Positions 1 to 6,497 of a stretch of DNA of 15,365 nt are shown one piece after another; positions within the stretch are counted from its first letter, which is position 1; every line of letters begins with the position of its first letter. The stretch is taken from positions 1 through 15,365 of the forward strand of contig DVND01000082.1 in NCBI GenBank assembly GCA_018714645.1. Direction: 5' to 3'. Source of the stretch: Candidatus Avimonoglobus intestinipullorum. Its GTDB lineage: Bacteria; Bacillota; Clostridia; UBA1381. Made by a program: the position numbers and the translations under genes. The notes below the pieces were generated by a model. That model saw only the letters and a program-made list of their open reading frames with translations. It was not told the origin of the DNA and searched no databases.

Positions 1-855
1 ACCGTCCTGGATTTCCTCCAGAATCTTCTTCATTTCCTTCTTGGTCTCTTCGGTGATAATCCGTTTGCCGGTTTCATAATCGCCGAACTCCGCCGTATCG
101 GAGATGGAATAACGCATTCTGGAGAAGCCGCCTTCGTAGATCAAATCCACAATCAGCTTCATTTCATGGATGCATTCAAAATAGGCGTTTCTCGGGTCGT
201 AACCCGCCTCCACCAGCGTTTCAAAGCCCGCCTGCATCAGCGCGGTCACGCCGCCGCACAGTACCGCCTGTTCGCCGAACAGATCTGTTTCCGTTTCCGC
301 GCGGAAGGTCGTCTCCAGCACTGCAGCCCGTGCGCCGCCGATTCCCGCCGCATACGCCAGGCCATTTTCCAGCGCCTTGCCGCTGGCGTCCTGATGCACC
401 GCAATCAGGCAGGGAACGCCTTTCCCCGCAACATATTCTGAACGGACTGTGTGGCCCGGGCCTTTCGGCGCAATCATGATCACATCCACATTCTCCGGCG
501 GGACGATTTGCAGGAAATGGATGTTAAAGCCATGGGCAAACGCCAGGGTTTTCCCCTCCTCCAAATTGTCCTTAATGCTTTCATTGTAGATGGCCGGCTG
601 CTTTTCGTCCGGCACCAGCATCATGATGATGTCCGCAGCCTTTGCAGCGTCTGCAACAGACATGACCTTCAAGCCCGCCGCTTCCGCTTTTGCTTTGGAT
701 TTGCTGCCCTCATACAGGCCCACAATGACGTTGACGCCGCTGTCATGCAGGTTCAGCGCATGGGCGTGCCCCTGGCTTCCATAGCCGATGATCGCAACGG
801 TCTTCCCGTTGAGCAATCCCAAATTACAGTCCTGTTCATAATAGATATTTGCCAT
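1..855 (-). CDS. ilvC: Ketol-acid reductoisomerase (IlvC), partial at 3' end
   Basis: Acetohydroxyacid isomeroreductase: it converts 2-acetolactate or 2-aceto-2-hydroxybutyrate with NADPH and Mg2+ to the dihydroxy acid, the second common step of valine, leucine and isoleucine synthesis. The reading frame is open from ATG at 853-855 to the window edge (285 codons), so about the last 50 residues of a typical ~330-340-residue class I enzyme lie outside. Visible motifs are the dinucleotide-binding GYGSQGH (residues 24-30), the cofactor loop GLYEGSKS (46-53), and the metal-binding ETDLFGEQ (about residues 187-196). The loop carries Tyr where many homologues have Arg, so coenzyme preference cannot be read off safely. 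The start is supported by GGAGG nine bases upstream. It is the third gene of ilvB-ilvN-ilvC, 24 bp after ilvN, and probably has no promoter of its own. Confidence 0.97.
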   Translation of the reverse strand, partial: MANIYYEQDCNLGLLNGKTVAIIGYGSQGHAHALNLHDSGVNVIVGLYEGSKSKAKAEAAGLKVMSVADAAKAADIIMMLVPDEKQPAIYNESIKDNLEEGKTLAFAHGFNIHFLQIVPPENVDVIMIAPKGPGHTVRSEYVAGKGVPCLIAVHQDASGKALENGLAYAAGIGGARAAVLETTFRAETETDLFGEQAVLCGGVTALMQAGFETLVEAGYDPRNAYFECIHEMKLIVDLIYEGGFSRMRYSISDTAEFGDYETGKRIITEETKKEMKKILEEIQDG

Positions 856-879
856 TTTATATTACCTCCATTTAATAAA

Positions 880-1377
880 TTACACTTTTAACGAATTGGT
901 CCCGCGCTCCAACGCAATCATGCCCGTGCGCGCCAGTTCTTCAATCCCGTAAGGCTCCAGCATTTCCAGAAATGCGTCCAGCTTATTGTCACCGCCGGTC
1001 AGCTCCGCGACAACGGTCTGCTGGGACAGGTCGATGATGTTCGCCCGGAAGATGTCCGCAATCTGCACCACTTCGCCGCGGTTTTTCGCATTGACCTTGA
1101 TTTTTACCATCAACAGCCCGCGCTTGACAATGTCTTCCGCCTTCAACGTTTTGATTTTTATCACGTCAATGAGCTTATTCAACTGCTTGGAAATCTGCTC
1201 CACCGTATTTTCATCCCCGGATACTTCAATCGTAATACGGGAAATGGTTTCATCATGCGTCACGCCGACGGCGAGGGAATGGATGTTGAACCCGCGCCTG
1301 GAGAACAAGCCGACGACCTTTGAGAGCACGCCCGCATGGTTTTCAACCAACACCGACAATGTATACCTGTCCATCAT
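880..1377 (-). CDS. ilvN: Acetolactate synthase small (regulatory) subunit
   Basis: Regulatory subunit of acetohydroxyacid synthase. In this family it binds the catalytic subunit, raises its activity and usually confers valine feedback inhibition. The 165-residue length is normal. The N-terminal ACT domain (residues ~4-75) is clear: YTLSVLVENHAGVLSKVVGLF, then RRGFNIHSLAVG, then ISRITIEVSG. A second ACT-like C-terminal domain follows, with LMVKIKV and GIEELARTGMIALERG near the end. The first ATG (1375-1377) overlaps the ilvB stop in an ATGA arrangement, so translation is probably coupled. A second ATG immediately follows (1372-1374). It lies eight bases from the AAGGAGG site and gives the more usual N-terminus MDRYTLSV, so it may be the real start. 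Valine sensitivity is family knowledge, not read from this sequence. Confidence 0.96.
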   Translation of the reverse strand: MMDRYTLSVLVENHAGVLSKVVGLFSRRGFNIHSLAVGVTHDETISRITIEVSGDENTVEQISKQLNKLIDVIKIKTLKAEDIVKRGLLMVKIKVNAKNRGEVVQIADIFRANIIDLSQQTVVAELTGGDNKLDAFLEMLEPYGIEELARTGMIALERGTNSLKV

Positions 1378-3041
1378 TTTGCCTCCTTCTTGAATTTCGA
1401 CTCATTTAACGCGCCGCCCGTCGGTTCAAACGGGTCCACTGAAACAATCAGCAAAAACGGCTCTTTCCCCGCTGTCAGGCGGTCGATCCCCGCATCCACC
1501 TGGCTGTTTTCCGTAATTGTTGCCGACGGGATGCCATACGCCTCCGCCAGCTTCGCAAAATCGGGGCTGCCGTCCAGCTGCACCGCCTGGAAATTGGAAT
1601 TATAGTGCATAAACTGATGCTCATGCACCATCCCCAGCCGTTTATTTTCAAACAATACCATCTTCACGGGAATGCCCCACTGGCACATGGTGCCCAGCTC
1701 CGGCAAATCCATCTGGAAGCTGCCGTCGCCCATCACCGCAAACACGGTTTTATCCGTGCCGCAAGCCGCACCGATCGCCGCGGGCAGGCCATAGCCCATC
1801 GTCCCAAAGCCCGCCGATGTAATCAAATGCCGCGGGTCTTTGAAAATGTAGTGGTTCGTGGCCCAAATCTGGTTCTGGCCGACCTCTGTCGCCACATATG
1901 CGTCCGACTGCACCCTTTCGGACAACCGTTTCATAAAATACTTGGGATTGACATAGCCCGTGTCGCCATGGGGTTCTTCCACCGTCCAATCCGCCTTGAT
2001 TTTCGCCACATAGTCCAGCCATTCCCCGGGAGCCTGATAGCCTTCTATCTGCGGGAGCAGCTGCTTCAATACGTCCTTCACGTCCCCCACCACCGGGATA
2101 TGCGGCTGAACGCTCTTCCCGATCTCCGCCGGATCGATATCAATATGCACCAGCTTGGTACGGGCCTCCAGCCGCTGCGCGTTGGCGATGGAACGGTCCC
2201 CCAGCCTGGCGCCCATAATCAGCACCAGGTCGGAATGGTTCAGCACCATATTTGCCCGCTTCATACCATGGGAGCCGATCATGCCGAAGTACAAATCATC
2301 GTCCGAAGGCAACACGCCGATACCCGTCATTGTGCTGACCACCGGAATCTGCGTCATGCGGACAAATTTACGCAGCTCCTGCACCGCGTCCGAGTTCACA
2401 ACGCCGCCGCCGGCAAGGATCACCGGCTGCTTCGCCGCCCGGATGGTTTCGGCCACCTTCCTGACCTGCCCTTCATTGGCTTTCCCAATCAATTTGTAGC
2501 CGCGGATGTTCACCGGCTTGTCCTCCGCGGGGTAATCATATTCCTGTTTCTGGATATCCACAGGGATATCGATCAGCACCGGGCCGGGGCGGCCCGTGCC
2601 GGCGATGAAAAACGCCTCGTCCACAATCCGCTGCAGCTCCATGCCATCCTTCACCAGGTAATTGTGTTTGGTAAACGGGATGGACGCGCCCGTGATATCC
2701 ACTTCCTGGAACGCATCCTTCCCCACCAGCGGCAGGGCAACCTGCCCCGTGATTGCAACCAGCGGGACGGAATCCATATACGCCGTGGCAATGCCGGTGA
2801 GCAGGTTCGTGGCCCCGGGGCCGGAAGTCGCGGTACAGACGCCCGTCTGTTTCGTCACCCGCGCATAGCCCGACGCCATGTGGCACGCGCCCTGCTCGTT
2901 CCTGGAAAGGATGTGTTTGATCTTTGAATGCGACAGCTTATCAATAAACGGGCAGTTGGCCGCGCCCGGATAACCGAACACAACCGATACGCCGTTTTTC
3001 TCCAAGGTCCTTACAACCATTTCTGCGCCGGTCATCTTCAA
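1374..3041 (-). CDS. ilvB: Acetolactate synthase large (catalytic) subunit
   Basis: ThDP- and FAD-dependent acetohydroxyacid synthase. It condenses pyruvate with pyruvate or 2-oxobutyrate, the committed step of branched-chain amino acid synthesis. All three regions are present: an N-terminal ThDP-binding PYR region with the catalytic glutamate in SRNEQGACHMASGYAR, a central FAD-binding region (GSHGMKRANMVL, GARLGDRS), and a C-terminal region with the ThDP/Mg motif GDGSFQMDLPELGT followed by ENKRLGMVHEHQ. Length of about 555 residues is normal. The frame stays open to a TTG at 3057-3059, but that codon overlaps the Shine-Dalgarno AAGGAGG. The TTG at 3039-3041 is spaced eight bases from it and is preferred; ATG at 3033-3035 (14 bases) is the alternative. 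The N-terminal YPGAANCPF is less usual than the common YPGGA..P form. First gene of ilvBNC; the ilvN start overlaps its stop. Confidence 0.96.
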   Translation of the reverse strand: MKMTGAEMVVRTLEKNGVSVVFGYPGAANCPFIDKLSHSKIKHILSRNEQGACHMASGYARVTKQTGVCTATSGPGATNLLTGIATAYMDSVPLVAITGQVALPLVGKDAFQEVDITGASIPFTKHNYLVKDGMELQRIVDEAFFIAGTGRPGPVLIDIPVDIQKQEYDYPAEDKPVNIRGYKLIGKANEGQVRKVAETIRAAKQPVILAGGGVVNSDAVQELRKFVRMTQIPVVSTMTGIGVLPSDDDLYFGMIGSHGMKRANMVLNHSDLVLIMGARLGDRSIANAQRLEARTKLVHIDIDPAEIGKSVQPHIPVVGDVKDVLKQLLPQIEGYQAPGEWLDYVAKIKADWTVEEPHGDTGYVNPKYFMKRLSERVQSDAYVATEVGQNQIWATNHYIFKDPRHLITSAGFGTMGYGLPAAIGAACGTDKTVFAVMGDGSFQMDLPELGTMCQWGIPVKMVLFENKRLGMVHEHQFMHYNSNFQAVQLDGSPDFAKLAEAYGIPSATITENSQVDAGIDRLTAGKEPFLLIVSVDPFEPTGGALNESKFKKEAK

Positions 3042-3059
3042 ATACAACGCCTCCTTCAA

Positions 3060-3228
3060 TCAAATAAATACGCCTGCCAGAAACGGGCTGTCCCGTCCCA
3101 ATAGGCCGGCCTGCATCCATTGTATTCAGATGCCCAGAGGCTCCCCCGTTAAGAAAAGCCTTTTATTGCACCGGCTGCTGATGTGCCGCCGGATGAAAAA
3201 TACACCTTTTTCAGATATAATTATTTTT
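3060..3228 (-). other. Long untranslated leader of ilvB
   Basis: This stretch between the predicted ilvB promoter and the gene has no supported coding sequence. It contains a short hairpin (ACGGG-CTGT-CCCGT on the plus strand, 3083-3096), a ten-base palindrome around GGCCGGCC (3103-3112) and a wobble-rich stem near 3137-3158. None is followed by a T run on the minus strand, so no attenuator could be assigned. It is long enough for a leader-based control mechanism, but no known class was recognised. Confidence 0.35.
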
Positions 3229-3257
3229 ATTTTATCAGCATCCCACCACATTGTCAA
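3229..3257 (-). promoter_or_regulatory. Predicted sigma-A promoter of ilvBNC
   Basis: On the minus strand, TTGACA (3252-3257) is followed by a 17-base spacer and TAAAAT (3229-3234): a perfect -35 and a 5/6 match -10 at ideal spacing. Transcription should begin near 3222, giving a leader of about 180 nt before the ilvB start. I looked for a T-box (TGGNACCGCG-like motif) and for a leader peptide rich in Leu/Ile/Val in that leader and saw neither. Confidence 0.75.
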
Positions 3258-3316
3258 TATATTCGCCGATTTCTCCCCCGACTTTTAGCATTTTGCAGAG
3301 AATTTACCTCCATATT

Positions 3317-3338
3317 GCATTCTTTTTCGAAAAAATGC
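3317..3338. promoter_or_regulatory. Imperfect palindrome, possible operator in the ilvB/ilvE divergent region
   Basis: The core TTTTTCGAAAAA (3323-3334) is a perfect 12-bp palindrome. Further matching arms GCATT and ATGC make a 22-bp imperfect inverted repeat. It lies about 20 bp upstream of the ilvE -35 and about 60 bp upstream of the ilvB -35, where a regulator of both units could bind. It resembles an A/T-rich operator of the general CodY type but lacks the central A/T base of that consensus, so no regulator is named. Confidence 0.3.
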
Positions 3339-3358
3339 TCAAAAATCCGCTTTTTATA

Positions 3359-3386
3359 TTTACTTTCCAAATCTTTCTGCTATAAT
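3359..3386 (+). promoter_or_regulatory. Predicted extended -10 promoter of ilvE
   Basis: TTTACT (3359-3364), a 16-base spacer and a perfect TATAAT (3381-3386). TGC directly before the -10 makes it an extended TGnTATAAT element, which compensates for the 4/6 -35. The transcript would start near 3393, about 30 bases before the ilvE start codon. Confidence 0.75.
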
Positions 3387-3423
3387 ATAAGAAGAACGTT
3401 TTTTGAAATGGGAGGTACTTCAG

Positions 3424-4488
3424 ATGGAAATTCAAATCACAAGAACATCTGCGCCGAAGCAAAAACCGGCTGACCAGACCAAGCTTGGCTTCGGCAATTA
3501 CTATACAGACCATATGTTCATCATGAACTATGACGAGGGCGAAGGCTGGCATGACGCCCGCATCGTCCCCTACGGCCCGATCCCCTTGGACCCTGCCGCC
3601 ATGTGCCTGCACTATGGACAGGAGGTCTTTGAGGGCTTGAAGGCCTACAAGACCCCGGACGGCGGCATACAGCTGTTCCGCCCCGATAAGAACATGGCGC
3701 GGCTCAACGTTTCCAACGAACGGCTCTGCATCCCGCTGGTGGATGAGGCGTTCTGTGTGGAAGCGGTTAAAAAGCTGGTAGAAGTGGACAAAGACTGGAT
3801 TCCGGACGCCCCCGGGACCTCCCTCTATATCCGTCCGTTCATTTTCGCCGTTGACCCCCATGTGGGCGTGCATCCCGCGCACCATCTGCTGTTTGTAATC
3901 ATCCTGTCCCCCGTGGGCGCTTATTACCCGAAGGGGTTAAACCCTGTGGACATCTACGTGGAGCAGAACTATGTCCGCGCGGTAAAAGGCGGGATGGGCT
4001 TCACAAAGACCGCCGGCAATTACGCCGCTTCCTTAAAGGCGCAGGATGAAGCGGAAAAAATCGGCTACACCCAGGTCCTTTGGCTGGACGGCGTGGAACG
4101 CAAATATATTGAAGAAGTCGGGACGATGAATGTCTTTTTCGTCATCGGGGACGAGGTTGTCACGCCTGCCCTGACCGGCAGCATCCTGTCCGGCGTGACG
4201 AGGATGTCAGTCATTGACCTGCTGCGCAGCAAAGGGTACAAGGTCAGCGAACGCCGGATTTCCGTTCAGGAATTGTTTGACGCGCATGATAACGGCACCT
4301 TGAAGGAAGCCTTTGGGACGGGGACCGCGGCGGTCATCTCCCCCATCGGCACATTCGAATGGAACGGCAAAAAAATCACCGTGGCCGACGGCGGCATCGG
4401 CCAGCTTTCACAGATGCTGTATGACACGCTCACAGGCATCCAATTTGGGAAAATCCCAGACGAGTTCGGCTGGACAGTGCGTATATAA
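3424..4488 (+). CDS. ilvE: Branched-chain amino acid aminotransferase
   Basis: PLP-dependent class IV aminotransferase. It catalyses the last step of Val, Leu and Ile synthesis, and their first degradation step, with 2-oxoglutarate/glutamate as partner. The product is 354 residues, normal for the longer BCAT subgroup. The PLP lysine is recognisable in TKTAGNYAAS (Lys195), followed by the typical LWLDGVERKYIEEVGTMN segment and GSILSGVTR, which binds the PLP phosphate in this family. The N-terminal LHYGQEVFEGLKAY and RPDKNMARLN are also characteristic. The ATG at 3424 is chosen over the in-frame ATG at 3403 because GGGAGG lies eight bases upstream of it and the upstream codons overlap that site. 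It is divergent from ilvBNC, consistent with one pathway locus, and is transcribed alone up to a strong terminator. Confidence 0.97.
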   Translation: MEIQITRTSAPKQKPADQTKLGFGNYYTDHMFIMNYDEGEGWHDARIVPYGPIPLDPAAMCLHYGQEVFEGLKAYKTPDGGIQLFRPDKNMARLNVSNERLCIPLVDEAFCVEAVKKLVEVDKDWIPDAPGTSLYIRPFIFAVDPHVGVHPAHHLLFVIILSPVGAYYPKGLNPVDIYVEQNYVRAVKGGMGFTKTAGNYAASLKAQDEAEKIGYTQVLWLDGVERKYIEEVGTMNVFFVIGDEVVTPALTGSILSGVTRMSVIDLLRSKGYKVSERRISVQELFDAHDNGTLKEAFGTGTAAVISPIGTFEWNGKKITVADGGIGQLSQMLYDTLTGIQFGKIPDEFGWTVRI

Positions 4489-4505
4489 TTGCGTATTAAT
4501 ACAGG

Positions 4506-4539
4506 ACCGGCAGCGTTTCCGCGCTGCCGGTTTGTTTTT
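4506..4539 (+). terminator. Rho-independent terminator of ilvE
   Basis: A perfect 10-bp GC-rich stem (ACCGGCAGCG, 4506-4515, with 4522-4531) and a six-base loop are followed by a T-rich tail (TTTGTTTTT). It begins 17 bases after the ilvE stop codon. Confidence 0.92.
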
Positions 4540-4579
4540 AAAATCTTATAGCTGATTCAAAAATGATATGGAGGACGTT

Positions 4580-5851
4580 ATGGACTTTCAAACAAATATC
4601 CCCTTCCGCGGGCAATGGGACGTCGTTGTCGTCGGGGCGGGTACGGCAGGTGTATTCGCGGCAATCAGTGCGGCACGCACAGGCGCAAAAACCCTCTTGA
4701 TTGAGAAAAATGGCATGCCCGGCGGTACCATGACCGCCGCAAACGTCAATTTCCCCGGGTTGTTTTTTGCCTGGGGAAAACAGATTATTGACGGCCCCTG
4801 TTGGGAAGCAATTAAGCGGTGCGAGGCTTTAGGCGGCGCCGTGATCCCCCGCATGCAATACAAGCCGGAGCGGCATTGGCATGAACAGATTTTGCTCAAC
4901 CGGTTCCTCTATACCGCCGTGCTTGAACAGCTGCTCGCAGAGGCCGGCGTGACCGTGCTCCTGCACACGATGCTTTCCGCCGCAGAGGAAACAGACGACG
5001 GCATCACCGTCATCTGCACCGGCAAGGAAGGCCTGTGGGCGGCCAGCGGCGCGGCGCTGGTTGATGCAACAGGAGACGCGGATGCGACCGGTATGTTAGG
5101 CTATCGCAGGGAGGCGCGCGCCGCCTGCCAACCCGCTACACTGATGAACCACATCCGCGGGTACTCCATTGCACAAATCGACCGCGATACTGTGATGCGC
5201 CTGCACCGGGAAGCCGTTGCCGCCGGGACGCTGCAACCTTTTGATTTCCAGTACGGCGACCCCTACGGCACGCTGGTCAACGAAACCATTAAAATGCACA
5301 TCCCATGCGCCGGCGCGGCGGATTCCACAGCCAAGACCACGCTTGAACAAACCGCACGGGCGACCATGCTGCGCATGTATCGATTTTTGAAGAGCATCCC
5401 CGGGCTGGAGCAGCTGGAAGTGGATTCCGTCGCGGAGGAATGCGGCGTGCGCGAAAGCTACCGCATCATCGGGGAAAAACAGATCACAGCGCAGGACTAT
5501 CTGCGGGGAACTGTTTATGATGATGCCGTATGCTACTGCTTCTATCCCATCGATTTACACACTGAGGAGGGCATCTCCCAGCAATTTTTAAAGGAAGGCG
5601 TAGTGCCGGCCATTCCATACGGCGCACTGATCCCCAAGAATTCCAAGAGGATCATTGCCGCAGGCCGCTGCGCCGCAGGAGATGCGGAAGCCAACAGCGC
5701 CTACCGCGTGCAGGCGGCCTGCATGGCGATGGGACAGGCTGCCGGTGCCGCCGCGGCACTGTTATCCAAAACCGCAGGCAGGGCCATCGACCTCCCAATC
5801 CAAAATATCCGGACGGCGCTGCACGCGCTCGGGGCAATCGTTCCGGAGTAA
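4580..5851 (+). CDS. FAD-dependent oxidoreductase (FAD_oxidored family), substrate unknown
   Basis: A 423-residue flavoprotein of the FAD_oxidored type (related to PF12831). The N-terminus has the Rossmann ADP-binding motif DVVVVGAGTAGVFAA (residues 14-28), ending at an acidic residue in LLIEK (~42), then the family-typical PGGTMTAANVNFPG. In the middle is VDATGDADATG. Near the C-terminus are the characteristic RESYRIIGEKQIT, PYGALIP, AAGRCAAGDAEANSAYRVQ and MGQAAGAAAALL blocks. ATG at 4580 is chosen because GGAGG (4570-4574) lies five bases upstream; an ATG at 4568 overlaps that site. No signal peptide or membrane segment is seen, so it is cytosolic. It stands alone between the ilvE terminator and a bidirectional terminator, so context gives no substrate. 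I saw no clear promoter in the short upstream gap. Confidence 0.88.
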   Translation: MDFQTNIPFRGQWDVVVVGAGTAGVFAAISAARTGAKTLLIEKNGMPGGTMTAANVNFPGLFFAWGKQIIDGPCWEAIKRCEALGGAVIPRMQYKPERHWHEQILLNRFLYTAVLEQLLAEAGVTVLLHTMLSAAEETDDGITVICTGKEGLWAASGAALVDATGDADATGMLGYRREARAACQPATLMNHIRGYSIAQIDRDTVMRLHREAVAAGTLQPFDFQYGDPYGTLVNETIKMHIPCAGAADSTAKTTLEQTARATMLRMYRFLKSIPGLEQLEVDSVAEECGVRESYRIIGEKQITAQDYLRGTVYDDAVCYCFYPIDLHTEEGISQQFLKEGVVPAIPYGALIPKNSKRIIAAGRCAAGDAEANSAYRVQAACMAMGQAAGAAAALLSKTAGRAIDLPIQNIRTALHALGAIVPE

Positions 5852-5854
5852 ATG

Positions 5855-5885
5855 AAAAAACCATCCGCTACGCGGATGGTTTTTT
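5855..5885. terminator. Bidirectional terminator between the FAD gene and the HD gene
   Basis: Fourteen-base perfect inverted repeat: AAAAAACCATCCGC (5855-5868), loop TAC, and its complement (5872-5885). The A and T runs at the two ends make it a valid intrinsic terminator in both directions, three bases past the FAD gene stop and immediately next to the HD gene stop. Confidence 0.93.
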
Positions 5886-5886
5886 A

Positions 5887-6411
5887 TTATGCAAAAGCAC
5901 GGCGCAGACTGCCGCCTGCTTTTTTCATCGCCTGCCAAACAACCAGGCCCATTTCCCTAGAAGCGACAACTTTATCCGAATACGTAACGATCCAGCCCTC
6001 TTTATACCGCGGCGCCATGGGCACCAGCGGGAACATGTGCTTTTTGATTGCATCCCGCTGCCGGTCCGTCAACCAAAAAAACTTAGAAGCGTGCTCCGCG
6101 GCGCTGAACCCATGCTGGAATGCATGCATATTCCAGATACGCTTGAGCCCGCGCCCCCGGATTTCCCGTTTACCGGCCCTCCAGTCATAGCCGGTAAAAT
6201 CATGCAGCAAGGCAGCGCGGGTTATGGAACGGACGTCCTCACTGGACAAACGGAGCCTTTTCGCCACCCGGTAGGCAAAAAATGCCGTAGACACGCTGTG
6301 GTCGAACAGGCTGTTTCCCGGCCCGTGATGGACATAGCTCCTGGTTTCGGCAAATACCGGATGCAGCAGGATATCCTGCGTCATTTTATAAAATTCCAAA
6401 CTATAATGCAA
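5887..6411 (-). CDS. Small HD-domain protein, putative metal-dependent phosphohydrolase
   Basis: Single-domain HD superfamily protein of about 174 residues. The metal-binding set is visible: His in SLFDHSVS (~38), the HD pair in ALLHDFTGYDW (~70-71), further histidines in AAEHAS (~107) and IKKHMFPL (~125), and a final Asp in TYSDKV (~146). HD proteins generally hydrolyse phosphomonoesters, phosphodiesters or nucleotides; the substrate here cannot be told. No membrane segment or partner domain is present. A GTG at 6418-6420 extends the frame by three codons, but it lies inside the Shine-Dalgarno-like GAGGTG. The TTG at 6409-6411, six bases after that element, fits better, and the predicted transcript would otherwise begin almost at the GTG. 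It is transcribed alone and convergent with the FAD gene. Confidence 0.82.
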   Translation of the reverse strand: MHYSLEFYKMTQDILLHPVFAETRSYVHHGPGNSLFDHSVSTAFFAYRVAKRLRLSSEDVRSITRAALLHDFTGYDWRAGKREIRGRGLKRIWNMHAFQHGFSAAEHASKFFWLTDRQRDAIKKHMFPLVPMAPRYKEGWIVTYSDKVVASREMGLVVWQAMKKAGGSLRRAFA

Positions 6412-6429
6412 CTTGTTCACCTCAAGTTC

Positions 6430-6458
6430 ATTATATCCATTTCCACTCGAAAAATCAA
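6430..6458 (-). promoter_or_regulatory. Predicted promoter of the HD-domain gene
   Basis: Minus-strand TTGATT (6453-6458), 17-base spacer and perfect TATAAT (6430-6435). The expected transcription start near 6423 falls at the upstream edge of the GAGGTG ribosome binding site, so the leader would be only about a dozen bases. Confidence 0.72.
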
Positions 6459-6497
6459 CCGTTTTAACGTTTTTTTCATGTATTATTTAATAGGATT

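Noticed and set aside
166..891. Plus-strand open frames opposite ilvC
   Set aside because: Antisense shadows of a gene with intact KARI motifs.
1605..2927. A 440-codon plus-strand open frame opposite ilvB
   Set aside because: It lies wholly antisense to a clear acetolactate synthase, has His/Arg-rich low-similarity composition typical of a GC-rich shadow frame, and has no ribosome binding site.
3060..3228. T-box riboswitch or leader-peptide attenuator before ilvB
   Set aside because: No T-box signature, no terminator with a T run, and no short frame rich in branched-chain codons could be found.
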